DNA of 59,735 nt, taken from positions 1 through 59,735 of the forward strand of contig NZ_KB899261.1 in NCBI RefSeq assembly GCF_000378105.1, written 5' to 3'. The notes beneath the pieces are model-generated. The model worked only from the letters and a program-made list of their open reading frames with translations. It had not been told where the DNA came from and made no database searches. This stretch comes from Rubritalea marina DSM 17716 (lineage in GTDB: Bacteria > Verrucomicrobiota > Verrucomicrobiia > Verrucomicrobiales > Akkermansiaceae). Made by a program: the position numbers and the translations under genes. The first letter of the stretch is position 1. The number at the start of each line of letters is the position of its first letter. Positions 1 through 8,866 of the stretch are shown here, one piece after another.

Positions 1-1102
1 GCCTCGATCGAAGGGTGTTGAGCGGCTCGTTGTTGATACTAAAGTTGGTGTTCTGGGGCTTGTGCTGCCTCGCCTTCTTTCCTTCTTTGGCTGCTGGCCA
101 GTAGTGGTTTTCTTGAAGTTGCTCGATCACGTCCTCCACAAAACTCTGACTGCCGATCACCGCGGCTTTGCTGAAAAAGCGAACCCGCTGGGTAAGGCTT
201 TCGCGCAGGGTTAATTCCCCGCCATTGTTCAGAACAGCGGCGATCTCTGCATCGCTGAAACCGCAACGCTTTTGCTTACCCACAGGGCCACTGGATGATT
301 CCTCTTGGTAGAGATCGCGCCCTTCTTCGTAGAGGAACATGCGGAAGCGATTGGCAATGCTGCGCCACGCGTACTTGTCGTTCACTTGGATTGATTCGAG
401 AACCGGCTGCGCGCTTGATTGGGCTTCGCAGTACTCAATAAGGCGGGCGATTCCGAGCCTTGATTTCTCGCATCCTGCTACCGCCTCGGCATAGCTACAC
501 CAATGGTAGTCTTCGGGGCGCTTGACCATATTCGCTCTAATCGGATTAAGCTCGATGTAACCTGCCATGGTGATAGCGCAGGTGGTTCCTTCCACCAGTG
601 TGCTATCGAAGCGTTCTTCCCAGAGCGTGCCTTTGCGGGCATTGCGGCTATTGTACCATCGGCTGAAACGTTGCTTGAGCGGCTTCATGAATTTGCTCAA
701 GTCCCACATGCGTGAAAGGAAGCGCTCACGCAGCTCCTTGTGGGCGATGCGGCCCTTTTCGGTCGCTCGATCCGAGCTGAGAACCTGCAGAGTATTCTCA
801 ATGACATCGGCTTGTTGCTTGGGGGTGACTAAGCGCACGCGCTGCACCAGTTCGGCATCACTGAGTTCTTCTGGTGGTCGTGGTGGAACTTCCACGAGAA
901 TGTGGAAGTGGTTGCTCATGATGCAGAAGCTGAGGACGCGGACGCCGCAGAATTCTTCATAGAGGCGCATGATCTCAACGAACTTCGATTTTTCGCGATC
1001 ACCGAAGAGGAATTGTCGGTCGACGACACGCGAGACACAGTGGTAGATGGCGGGCCTGAGTTCTTTACCGACCCAAGGCGCTAGGGTTCTAGGGGAGGAC
1101 AT
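1..1102 (-). CDS. REP-associated tyrosine transposase (Y1/HUH family), 3' end outside the window
   Basis: The minus strand is open from an ATG at 1102 to the left edge, about 367 codons with no stop, so the C-terminus is missing. The HUH metal-binding motif is H65-F66-H67 in SNHFHILVE, and the conserved helix motif YIELNPIRA, with candidate nucleophile Y182, follows. Both are hallmarks of IS200-like/RAYT transposases, which cut single-stranded DNA at palindromes and are often domesticated single-copy genes. The protein is longer than a minimal IS200 TnpA (about 150 residues). It has an extra region of more than 150 residues after the Y1 core, typical of long RAYT-like proteins in environmental bacteria. 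No terminal IS hairpins could be assigned because one end is outside the window. Family assignment is firm; mobility is unknown. Confidence 0.88.
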   Translation of the reverse strand, partial: MSSPRTLAPWVGKELRPAIYHCVSRVVDRQFLFGDREKSKFVEIMRLYEEFCGVRVLSFCIMSNHFHILVEVPPRPPEELSDAELVQRVRLVTPKQQADVIENTLQVLSSDRATEKGRIAHKELRERFLSRMWDLSKFMKPLKQRFSRWYNSRNARKGTLWEERFDSTLVEGTTCAITMAGYIELNPIRANMVKRPEDYHWCSYAEAVAGCEKSRLGIARLIEYCEAQSSAQPVLESIQVNDKYAWRSIANRFRMFLYEEGRDLYQEESSSGPVGKQKRCGFSDAEIAAVLNNGGELTLRESLTQRVRFFSKAAVIGSQSFVEDVIEQLQENHYWPAAKEGKKARQHKPQNTNFSINNEPLNTLRSR

Positions 1103-1500
1103 AGAGCAGATTGTAACACGGGAGGCCCTGTGGCATCAACGATCCTCTGTATTTAGCCTGTCTAAAATTAGGTATAAAATTAGGTAATCGGACTCACGAT
1201 TCCTGAGAGCCGCTTCGCTGTGATCGAGTCGCCTTCTCTCAGCGCTTCATGGGAGTGGAACCTTTCCGAGAAGGAACCTTCGGTTTCCTTTGACTTGGGA
1301 TATGGCTGGAGCTTCTAGCGCTAGCGTCCTCCTTCCCTCCAGACGGAGCGGCATTTCCTGAATACATAGATGACTCACTCGATGATCTGCATCACATACA
1401 AAAAAGGTCGGAGTGCCCCCCCCGATCGGTGCCATCAGTGTCGTAGCACAAACACGGGAAAAACCATTGAAGTTCTGGGAATTCCCATTTACAAGGCCGC
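1103..1500. other. Intergenic region between the divergent transposase and aroC
   Basis: About 400 bases without a convincing gene. It holds a perfect 12-bp tandem repeat at 1163-1186, a small palindrome CTAGCGCTAG at 1315-1324 and a weak AAGGAA/TTTCCTT-type hairpin near 1270-1290. No known riboswitch or clear sigma-70 promoter was recognised. Short open frames here have no family features. Confidence 0.6.
1163..1186. repeat. Perfect 12-bp tandem duplication
   Basis: TAAAATTAGGTA occurs twice back to back (1163-1174 and 1175-1186), about 60 bases upstream of the transposase start. It could be a replication-slippage product, part of the transposase promoter or part of a recognition site. The sequence does not decide between these. 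Confidence 0.75.
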
Positions 1501-2601
1501 ATGTCCAGCACACTTGGCCAAATCTTTAAAATTTCTACATGGGGTGAATCACATGGCGTCGGCGTCGGCGTCAACATCGATGGGTGCCCACCAATGCTTG
1601 AGATCACTCAGGAAGAGATCCAGAAAGAGCTCGATCGCCGCCGTCCGGGTCAGTCCGACATCGTGACACCACGTAAGGAAGGCGATGTTTGTGAGATTCT
1701 TTCTGGTGTCTTTGAAGGCAAGACTCTCGGATCCCCGATCGGCATCCTCGTGCGCAACAAGGATCAACGTCCATCATCCTACAACGAGATGAAGGACAAG
1801 TACCGCCCATCTCATGCCGACTACACCTACGATGCCAAGTACGGCATCCGTGCATGGCACGGTGGTGGTCGCGCATCCGCACGTGAGACCATCGGCCGCG
1901 TCGCTGCAGCTGCTGTGGCAAAAAAAGTCATCCACTCGATTTGTCCGGACATCGAAGTCATCGCCTACGTCAAGTCGATCAAGCACCTCGAGGCAAAGGT
2001 CGACCCGAACACCGTGCAATTTGACGATGTGGAATCCAACATCGTGCGTACTGGTGACCCAGCCATGGTGGAACCAATGATCGAACTCATCAAAGAAGTG
2101 CGTGGCCAAGGAAATTCAATAGGCGGCGTGGTCGAGTGTGTGGTCCGCAATTGCCCAGCTGGTCTCGGCGCCCCTGTATTTGACAAGCTAGAGGCTGAGC
2201 TCGCGAAGGCGATGATGTCGATTCCGGCCACCAAAGGCTTCGAGATCGGCTCAGGCTTCGATGGCACCCAACTCACCGGTGTTGAGCACAACGACCACTT
2301 CTACATGGAAGACGGCAAGGTGCGCACCAAGACCAACAACTCCGGCGGCATCCAGGGCGGCATCAGCAATGGTGAGAACATCATTTTCCGCGTGGCCTTC
2401 AAGCCAACCGCCACGATCATGACCGAACAGCCAACAGTGGATTCTAATCTCAAAGAGACTGAGCTCAAGGGGCGTGGCCGCCATGACGCTTGCGTGCTCC
2501 CGCGTGCCGTCCCCATGGTGGAGGCCATGGCCTACCTTACTTTGGTCGACCACATCCTACGCCAACGCGCACAGGTGGGAAGCATTGGCCCACAGGTGTA
2601 A
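1501..2601 (+). CDS. aroC: Chorismate synthase
   Basis: Converts 5-enolpyruvylshikimate-3-phosphate to chorismate, the last shikimate-pathway step, using reduced FMN. The 366-residue length is normal. The N-terminal signature TWGESHG (about residues 13-19) and the internal [15 protein letters not shown] segment (about residues 122-136) are family motifs. The ATG at 1501 places the glycine-rich N-terminus exactly as in relatives. No Shine-Dalgarno sequence precedes it. Chorismate feeds tryptophan synthesis, whose trpB and trpD lie elsewhere in this window. A U-tract hairpin follows the stop. Confidence 0.97.
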   Translation: MSSTLGQIFKISTWGESHGVGVGVNIDGCPPMLEITQEEIQKELDRRRPGQSDIVTPRKEGDVCEILSGVFEGKTLGSPIGILVRNKDQRPSSYNEMKDKYRPSHADYTYDAKYGIRAWHGGGRASARETIGRVAAAAVAKKVIHSICPDIEVIAYVKSIKHLEAKVDPNTVQFDDVESNIVRTGDPAMVEPMIELIKEVRGQGNSIGGVVECVVRNCPAGLGAPVFDKLEAELAKAMMSIPATKGFEIGSGFDGTQLTGVEHNDHFYMEDGKVRTKTNNSGGIQGGISNGENIIFRVAFKPTATIMTEQPTVDSNLKETELKGRGRHDACVLPRAVPMVEAMAYLTLVDHILRQRAQVGSIGPQV

Positions 2602-2627
2602 CTAACAATCCCAAGGACACTTTTTCT

Positions 2628-2665
2628 AGCATGCACCTCATCACCGGGTCACATGCTTTTTTTTT
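2628..2665 (+). terminator. Rho-independent terminator of aroC
   Basis: Stem AGCATG (2628-2633) pairs with CATGCT (2652-2657) and is followed by a run of nine T. It lies between the convergent aroC and yjbR-like genes. Confidence 0.75.
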
Positions 2666-3017
2666 ACCCATCGAGCGCCGCGCGTTGCTTGCGCGTCAGT
2701 GATGCATGGATGAGTTCGTACGAATGATCGACCAATTCGGCAATGATCGCGGCATCGACCCCAGGTCCCATGAGCAAGGTATTCCAATGCCGTTTATTCA
2801 TATGGTATCCAGGAATGATGAATGCATGAGTGTCTCGAAGCTCGAGCGCTCGATCTGGATCACACTTTAAATTGCAGCGCATCTCGCCCCCATCAAAGCC
2901 AAGAATCGCAAATATCTTGCCTCCGAGCTTGTAGACCAAGACCTCATCACCGAAAGGGCTGCATTCCTCACTATGAGGTTTGGCGATCAAATACTCCCTG
3001 AGTTCGTCGGCATGCAT
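2664..3017 (-). CDS. MmcQ/YjbR-family small protein
   Basis: A 117-residue protein of the MmcQ/YjbR family (CyaY-like fold), often annotated as DNA-binding although no firm role is established. Typical features are the early FGDEVLVYKLGGKIFAIL strand pair, the NLKCDP segment (about residues 49-54), the PGYHMNKRHWNTL block and a C-terminal helix with SYELIHASLTRKQR. The length is normal for the family. It lies 40 bases downstream of the helicase stop on the same strand, so the two may be co-transcribed. Start: ATG at 3017. Confidence 0.85.
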   Translation of the reverse strand: MHADELREYLIAKPHSEECSPFGDEVLVYKLGGKIFAILGFDGGEMRCNLKCDPDRALELRDTHAFIIPGYHMNKRHWNTLLMGPGVDAAIIAELVDHSYELIHASLTRKQRAALDG

Positions 3018-3057
3018 GATGGTAGCAAGCTTAATCAGAGCCTACAGATCCGCCAGA

Positions 3058-5055
3058 TCAATCTTCCAAGATACTCTTGAGACTATCAAAGAAGCTACTC
3101 GTTTCTTCCTCGGTAGCCTCAGCCCCCATGATGTCATCATAGTCTTCCTCGATGATATCATCGTAAGATAGCTCTTTTAGAAACGCGGAGGGTTCACAGC
3201 TGACTCGATCCCCATATTTGACCCGCCAAGCACAGTAGGACATAGTGAATTCATCCTGTGCACGGGTGATACCCACATACAGCAAACGACGTTCTTCATC
3301 GATCGTCCCCTCCTCCAAACTTCGCTTGTGTGGCAAGATCCCATTTTCCAAGCCAACAAGATACACGACCGGGAATTCCAAGCCTTTGGAAGCGTGTAGC
3401 GTGATCATACAGACTCCCTTTTGCTTCTCAATATCCTCATCACGGTCGGACTGCAGCATCATATGATCGAGAAACTTCTGTAATTTTTTGTTGCCTTTGC
3501 TCGCATGAGCCAGGTCCATCTGCAGGTCATGAATCCCTTCTGAACGCTGTTGTTTTTCACTCTCAGACTTACACTGGCGGTGCATCCACTCTTCATACTC
3601 CACTGCGCGGATAAACTCGCGAAACACCTCACCCATGCATTCATTGCCTGACAAAAAGCGCTCACGAAAACTCAGAATCGTTTCCACAAAGGAATCGACA
3701 CTGTTGCGCACCTTTTTACTCAAGGTTTCACGTACTTCTTCAACGCCCATCGCCTCCCAGACACTGCACTCGCGCTCACGGCTTGCATCGGTGATCAACA
3801 AGGTAGACCCCTGGCCAATCCCCCGTGGTGGCGCGTTGAGAATCCGCAGCAAGGGGACATCCGATTCGGGGTTGGCAATGACTTGGAGATAGGCGATGCA
3901 GTCACGTACTTCTTTGCGGTCAAAAAAGCTCTGCGCTCCCACCATGCGGTATGGGATCTTCATTTCTCGCATGGCGGATTCGAGGTGTCGGCTCTGGCCA
4001 TTGGTGCGGAACAGAATCGCAAAGTCCTCCCAGGGTTTTTTCTCCACAGCATTGCGTTCGTGGATTTCCTCGGCAATGAAGCTAGCCTCCTCCTCGTCAC
4101 CCGGCATGGTGATCAAGCGCAATGGCTGGCCACCATCCTTGAAGGGACGCAGTTGCTTCTCGCGCCTGCCATAGTTGTGCTTAATCAAGGAATTCGCCGT
4201 GTTCAACACTGCTGCCGAACTGCGGTAGTTCACCTCAAGTAAAATCACTTTCGGGTCGGGAAAGAACTTCTCAAACTGCAAGATATTGGTCACATCCGCA
4301 CCACGCCAACCATAGATACTTTGATCATCATCCCCCACCACACAAACATTGTAGGGTGCACCCACCAGCTGCTGTAGTAACTTCATCTGCAGCCCATTGG
4401 TGTCCTGAAACTCATCCACTGTCACGTGCGTGTACTTTTTGCGAATTTGTTCGCGCACGTCCTCATGCTCACGCAGCAACTTCTCAGCGAGAAGAAGAAG
4501 GTCATCAAAATCTACCGCATTCTGCGTCCTCAGTTCGTTATTGTATGCTTTGGCAATATCGCCAATCAATTCGTCAGCTTGGTATTCAGCTGGAATCCCG
4601 GAGTTTTTATTATTGGAGATCAGCGAGATCACCTGATTCGCATCCAGGTTGAGATCTGCCCCACCTTTACGCACGATCAATTGCTTGATCATTCCGATCT
4701 GGTCCTGGCCCGAATAAATCGAAAAATTCTTTTTGTAACCTAGCTTCTCAATTCCCTCACGCAAAATCCTCACGCACAGCGAGTGAAAGGTACAGACGGT
4801 CATCGCTTCACCTGCTTTCTTCGAAACCATCCCGCAGACACGCTCGCGCATCTCCACCGCCGACTTATTGGTAAACGTGACTGCCAGAATATTCTCAGGC
4901 TTCACCCCCTGCTCGAGCATGTGGGCGATCCTGCAGGTCACCGTCCGGGTCTTCCCAGTACCAGCACCAGCAAGTATCAACACCGGTCCGTCGATGGCAT
5001 TGACTGCATCGCGCTGGCCATCGTTTAAGCTGGAAAATGAGAATGCACCTGACAT
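3058..5055 (-). CDS. UvrD/Rep/PcrA-type superfamily 1A DNA helicase
   Basis: ATP-dependent 3'-5' DNA helicase of replication and repair. Walker A is GAGTGKTRT near the N-terminus, Walker B is VDEFQDTN, and motif III is VGDDDQSIYGWRG. C-terminal motifs VCMITLHASKGLEFPVVYLVG and EERRLLYVGITRAQ complete the set. The tail after the last helicase motif is short, as in E. coli Rep rather than PcrA or UvrD, so Rep-like is the best guess. A longer frame starts at TTG 5073; I prefer ATG 5055 (MSGAFSFSSLN), which gives 665 residues. The gap of about 190 bases to nadE-like suggests its own promoter. Confidence 0.93.
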   Translation of the reverse strand: MSGAFSFSSLNDGQRDAVNAIDGPVLILAGAGTGKTRTVTCRIAHMLEQGVKPENILAVTFTNKSAVEMRERVCGMVSKKAGEAMTVCTFHSLCVRILREGIEKLGYKKNFSIYSGQDQIGMIKQLIVRKGGADLNLDANQVISLISNNKNSGIPAEYQADELIGDIAKAYNNELRTQNAVDFDDLLLLAEKLLREHEDVREQIRKKYTHVTVDEFQDTNGLQMKLLQQLVGAPYNVCVVGDDDQSIYGWRGADVTNILQFEKFFPDPKVILLEVNYRSSAAVLNTANSLIKHNYGRREKQLRPFKDGGQPLRLITMPGDEEEASFIAEEIHERNAVEKKPWEDFAILFRTNGQSRHLESAMREMKIPYRMVGAQSFFDRKEVRDCIAYLQVIANPESDVPLLRILNAPPRGIGQGSTLLITDASRERECSVWEAMGVEEVRETLSKKVRNSVDSFVETILSFRERFLSGNECMGEVFREFIRAVEYEEWMHRQCKSESEKQQRSEGIHDLQMDLAHASKGNKKLQKFLDHMMLQSDRDEDIEKQKGVCMITLHASKGLEFPVVYLVGLENGILPHKRSLEEGTIDEERRLLYVGITRAQDEFTMSYCAWRVKYGDRVSCEPSAFLKELSYDDIIEEDYDDIMGAEATEEETSSFFDSLKSILED

Positions 5056-5249
5056 GCCTGCAGAGAAGCCCAAGGAGCACTAGCGTGTCAAATCAGGAGT
5101 GCCCAACACAGATGAATTTTATCGTTTCGCAGAGCGCAGCCTAGGTTTAGCTTCGTAAAGGTGCATTCCCTGACGGGGAATCTCATAAGAGCCACATTCA
5201 CCCCCCGCCGAAGCGATCCATTTTCACCGCCAACAATGACACCCTAGCG

Positions 5250-6890
5250 CTACCCAATAAAACTCTGCACGAGAGGCATGCGACGCGAGATTCCAAAGGC
5301 GCGAGAAGTGACGCGAATGCCAGGGGCGCAATGGTGACGCTTCCATTCGTTAAGATCCACCTTGCGCTGCACCCAGCGCACCGTGCTCTCGTCGTAGCCA
5401 TGATTCTCAATAATCACTTCTGCTGGAAGTTGGTAGAACATGTAAAGGTTCAAAATCAAATCCAAGATCACATAAGGTGGGGCAAGTTCCTTCCCATATC
5501 GGTGCAGGCGTTTCGAGTGTTTCTCTTCCTGCTCGATCGCCGTCAGGTCCAGCACATCCTGCTTAGCGGCCATGTGTCTTGCTAGCTTGTGCACGATCAC
5601 CTTCGGCACATCACTGAGCACGGCTAAGCCTTGAGTATCCTCGCCTCCAACATAGAAATGGCCGACACTTAGATCGGTCTTATTCGCAGTGGAGAGGATG
5701 AGATACTTATTGTTGCGCGCATAGGCCATCATCAACATGGCGCGGATTCGAGCAGACATACCTTCATCCACCAATGGATGCTCGATCTCTTCCATCAGTT
5801 CCTTGCTAGCCAGCAAGGCGGAGTCCTTCACCTGATGGATCGGCACGACTTTGTGCTCAATGCCCAAGCGTTTGGCGACCTGGTACCCAGCATTTTCCTG
5901 ATCATTCATTTCAAAGCCCTCGCTGTAGGTGATGCCGATCACCTTATTCTTTCCCAGGGCGTCCACAGCAAGACTCGCAGTGAGCGAAGATTCGATAGAA
6001 CCATTCATCGAAACCACCACCTTCTCAAATCCAGCCTTCCGCGTGTAGTCCTTGATTCCCATGACCAAGGCTCGTGAAATATCCTCCACATCGGCACTCC
6101 GCGCCATGGGTTCATTGCTCCCTTTGGCATCAATATCGATCACCTTGTAACAAGCTTTAAAGCCCGGTAAATTCGCGATTTCTTTGCCTTCAGCATCCAG
6201 CACGAGTGAATTACCATCAAAGACAAATTGCTCATTCATCCCTACAGCATTGCAGCACACTACCGGCGCATTAGCACCACAGGCTACCACTTCCATTAGG
6301 CTAGAACGGTTCTTCGGCACTCCCTTGAAAAAGGGTGATGCAGAGATGTTAAAGATCACATCCACCCCATCCTGCTTTAGCTCGGCGATCGGATCGCGAT
6401 CATAGGAGGGCCGGCGGATAAAATCATCCATCCAAATATCTTCTCCAATTGTCAGGCCAATGCGCTTACCGCCATATTCGAATGCTTCACACTTCGCTGA
6501 TGGCTCAAAGTAGCGGCTCTCATCAAAGATGTCATAGCTAGGTAGCAAGGTCTTGAATGCCTTATGCTTGATTCCCCCATTGTGTAAAAATGCTGCTGCG
6601 TTGCGCAGTGGGCGGCCAGGGGCCTCGAAGTCGTGGTAATCCACATACCCTACGATCAACGGGATTTCCCCAATCTCATCAGCGAGGTAATCCAGCGCCT
6701 GATGGCACTGGCGCACGAAGGTCTTCTTGGTCACCAAATCTCTTGGAGGGTACCCTACTAACGAAAGCTCAGGCGTCAGCACAATATCCGCGCCAGCGTT
6801 GATGCAAGCCCGGTAAGCCTGCAAGATTCCCTTCGCGTTACGGGGGAAATCGCCAACAATAGAATTCATCTGTGCTATACCAATCTTCAT
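5250..6890 (-). CDS. NadE-like two-domain protein with both active sites degenerate (probable pseudoenzyme)
   Basis: 546 residues, the usual length of glutamine-dependent NAD+ synthetase: nitrilase-type glutaminase domain (about 1-260) plus NAD synthase domain (about 270-546). The glutaminase Glu (E41, TPELSLVGYPPRDL) and Lys (K113) are present, but the nucleophilic Cys of the family's C-E-D-x-W motif is Gly149 (TIGEDIW). The ATP-pyrophosphatase loop SGGxDS reads NGSIES (residues 296-301). The ENxQxR motif reads EGMSAR, the GNKSE..GY..YGD motif reads ANKTD..GH..VGGED, and the PPSAEL...D.DSLPPY block is reduced to ELAPPY. The frame is intact, with no stops or shifts. The scaffold identity is clear; loss of catalysis is inference. 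It is the last gene of a tight unit behind the CPBP protease. Confidence 0.85.
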   Translation of the reverse strand: MKIGIAQMNSIVGDFPRNAKGILQAYRACINAGADIVLTPELSLVGYPPRDLVTKKTFVRQCHQALDYLADEIGEIPLIVGYVDYHDFEAPGRPLRNAAAFLHNGGIKHKAFKTLLPSYDIFDESRYFEPSAKCEAFEYGGKRIGLTIGEDIWMDDFIRRPSYDRDPIAELKQDGVDVIFNISASPFFKGVPKNRSSLMEVVACGANAPVVCCNAVGMNEQFVFDGNSLVLDAEGKEIANLPGFKACYKVIDIDAKGSNEPMARSADVEDISRALVMGIKDYTRKAGFEKVVVSMNGSIESSLTASLAVDALGKNKVIGITYSEGFEMNDQENAGYQVAKRLGIEHKVVPIHQVKDSALLASKELMEEIEHPLVDEGMSARIRAMLMMAYARNNKYLILSTANKTDLSVGHFYVGGEDTQGLAVLSDVPKVIVHKLARHMAAKQDVLDLTAIEQEEKHSKRLHRYGKELAPPYVILDLILNLYMFYQLPAEVIIENHGYDESTVRWVQRKVDLNEWKRHHCAPGIRVTSRAFGISRRMPLVQSFIG

Positions 6891-6926
6891 TCTGCCTTTA
6901 TCGTTCTATCAATTTTTCATTACGCC

Positions 6927-7688
6927 CTACCACAATCCATATTGCTGGAACGCTAGCGCATAAATGCCCATGAGCAAATTTGCCACGGCATGCATCACCA
7001 CGCAAGCCGCGAGGCTTTTTGTACGGATCGCCAACCAATACATCAGCGACCCAAATACCAAGGCACCTAAATAATCTTGTGGTTGGTGGATCAGCATAAA
7101 GAGCACCGTGGTTGCCAAATAGCTCTTCCAATGCGCCTTACCGAAGGGTTGTTTCCAATAGTCACCATCTGGATCCAACACAAAACGCATCAAAAAACCA
7201 CGCCAGAAAAGCTCCTCCACAAACGCCACCACGACTGCTGCTCGCAAGAAGCGGAACACCGTCGAACTCCAATAGCCCACGGCACCAAACTCTTCTTTCA
7301 ACACACCTGGATCGAAGCCATCGTCGCGATTCACCACGCCAAGCTTTTCCCACCATCCACCATCCGCTAGCTCCAGCTGTCCATGTAACCACGATGGTAG
7401 AATCCACAGTGCAATCCCAACGATGCCCAATAGCACCCCAAGGCCCCAGCCTTGCAGTGGACGGAATGCGTAATTACGCCAGAACCAAATGATCAAGGCG
7501 CCTACAGCTAGCGTCTGTAGCGGGTACATCCACTGTGCAGGCCACTCACGCCACCACGGAGCTTGAGGGTGTGCCCACTCGAGCCCCGCTCCATTCACGA
7601 CATCCATCAGCAATCCTAGAACCATGAATGCCGCCAACGGCACCACATAGGCTAGAGTCTTGTTGCTGCGAATCTCGCTCAGAGTCAT
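6927..7688 (-). CDS. CPBP-family intramembrane metalloprotease (exosortase-associated CAAX-protease-like)
   Basis: 253-residue multi-pass membrane protein with the Abi/CPBP motifs: EELFWRG (E-E-x-x-x-R), a second-motif histidine in LIHQPQDYLGALVFG, and HAVAN near the C-terminus (H-x-x-x-N). The N-terminal half, with a conserved YVVPLAAFM segment and several hydrophobic helices before the motifs, resembles the CAAX prenyl protease-related group found in genomes with PEP-CTERM/exosortase sorting; this subfamily call is from memory. Its ATG comes one base after the aminotransferase stop, so translation is probably coupled. Substrate unknown. Confidence 0.85.
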   Translation of the reverse strand: MTLSEIRSNKTLAYVVPLAAFMVLGLLMDVVNGAGLEWAHPQAPWWREWPAQWMYPLQTLAVGALIIWFWRNYAFRPLQGWGLGVLLGIVGIALWILPSWLHGQLELADGGWWEKLGVVNRDDGFDPGVLKEEFGAVGYWSSTVFRFLRAAVVVAFVEELFWRGFLMRFVLDPDGDYWKQPFGKAHWKSYLATTVLFMLIHQPQDYLGALVFGSLMYWLAIRTKSLAACVVMHAVANLLMGIYALAFQQYGLW

Positions 7689-7689
7689 C

Positions 7690-8859
7690 TTATTTGAGGG
7701 TCTCTACAAATTGCTCCATGCGGTCCATCGCAGTCACAATTTCCGCCATCGAGGTTGCATAACAACAACGCAAAAAACCTTCACCACATGCACCAAAAGC
7801 ATCTCCGGGGACAGCTGCTACCGAAGTAGCTTCCAGCAATTGCATAGCAAATTCCTTACTAGTCAGCCCAAGGTGCCCGACCTCTGGGAATACATAAAAC
7901 GCGCCACCAGGGGTGTGACACGGAAGCCCCATCGCATTCAGACGCTTCACCATGTAGTCGCGACGTTGGTGGTAGCTTTGCTTCATCTCAGCCACCGCCT
8001 CAGCACCATTTTGTAGCGCCTCAATCCCCGCAGCCTGGCTGGTGATTGGGGCGCAAAGCATCGAGTACTGGTGAATCTTCATCATCGCCTCAATCAATGG
8101 TTGAGGCGCACAGGCGTAGCCCAAACGGAAGCCCGTCATCGCAAATGCCTTGGAAAACCCATGCAGCAATACCGTACGCTCCTTCATTCCAGGAAGACTG
8201 GCTATGGAAAGGTGCTCAGGGTCGTCGTAGCGCAACTCGCTGTAGATCTCATCAGTGATCACCATGAGGTCATGCTTCTGACAAAGCTCGGCAATCTCCT
8301 CAAGATCCTCGCGCTCGATCGTAGCTCCGGTCGGGTTCGTCGGGAAGTTGAGCATCAACACGCGCGATTTCGGTGTGATCACCTTCTCCAGCTCTGACGC
8401 TTTAAGGCTAAAGCCGTCGTCCTTATGCGTCGAAACAGAGACCGCCTTACCGTAGGCCATCGCAATGCTCGGACTGTAGGAAACGTAGCATGGCTCGTGA
8501 TAGATCACCTCATCCCCAGGGTTCAACATGGCGCGCAGCGCAAGGTCAATCGCCTCACTCACGCCCACAGTCACCAAGACCTCGCGCTCTGCCGCGTAGG
8601 ACACATTGAAAAACCCCTCAACATACTCGGCAATCAACTTGCGCAGCTGAAGTAATCCTAGGTTCGAGGTGTAGCTGGTTTGGCCACGTTCGAGTGAATA
8701 AATCGCGGCTTCACGAATATTCCACGGCGTGCGGAAGTCTGGCTCGCCCACGCCGAGCGAGATCACATCATCGCGCCCTTGTACCAATTCAAAAAAATCG
8801 CGAATCCCAGATCGAGGGATTGCAGCCACCTGATCGGCAATAACTGTTGAATAATCCAT
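7690..8859 (-). CDS. PLP-dependent class I/II aminotransferase (AlaT/YugH-like)
   Basis: 389-residue fold-type I aminotransferase. The PLP lysine lies in HGFSKAFAMTGFRLGY, the PLP-phosphate region follows the TVGVSEAIDLALRA helix, and NFPTNPTGA and YACAPQ are typical of the aspartate/alanine/aromatic group. It follows an Lrp/AsnC regulator by 7 bases. The same pairing occurs in the alaR-alaT (yugG-yugH) operon of Bacillus subtilis, where the enzyme is an alanine transaminase, so alanine is a reasonable but unproven substrate. The next gene (CPBP protease) starts one base after the stop. Confidence 0.92.
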   Translation of the reverse strand: MDYSTVIADQVAAIPRSGIRDFFELVQGRDDVISLGVGEPDFRTPWNIREAAIYSLERGQTSYTSNLGLLQLRKLIAEYVEGFFNVSYAAEREVLVTVGVSEAIDLALRAMLNPGDEVIYHEPCYVSYSPSIAMAYGKAVSVSTHKDDGFSLKASELEKVITPKSRVLMLNFPTNPTGATIEREDLEEIAELCQKHDLMVITDEIYSELRYDDPEHLSIASLPGMKERTVLLHGFSKAFAMTGFRLGYACAPQPLIEAMMKIHQYSMLCAPITSQAAGIEALQNGAEAVAEMKQSYHQRRDYMVKRLNAMGLPCHTPGGAFYVFPEVGHLGLTSKEFAMQLLEATSVAAVPGDAFGACGEGFLRCCYATSMAEIVTAMDRMEQFVETLK

Positions 8860-8866
8860 TGCCTAT

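Noticed and set aside
503-1084. Plus-strand frames within the transposase region
   Set aside because: The minus-strand frame reads through as a Y1 transposase with HUH motif; the plus frames are its shadows.
1247-1513. 88-codon minus-strand frame upstream of aroC
   Set aside because: Overlaps the aroC start and has no motif or coding-like composition.
5988-6005. Sequencing error as the cause of the altered NadE loop
   Set aside because: The frame is intact across the whole gene and several separated motifs are changed, so isolated base errors do not explain it.
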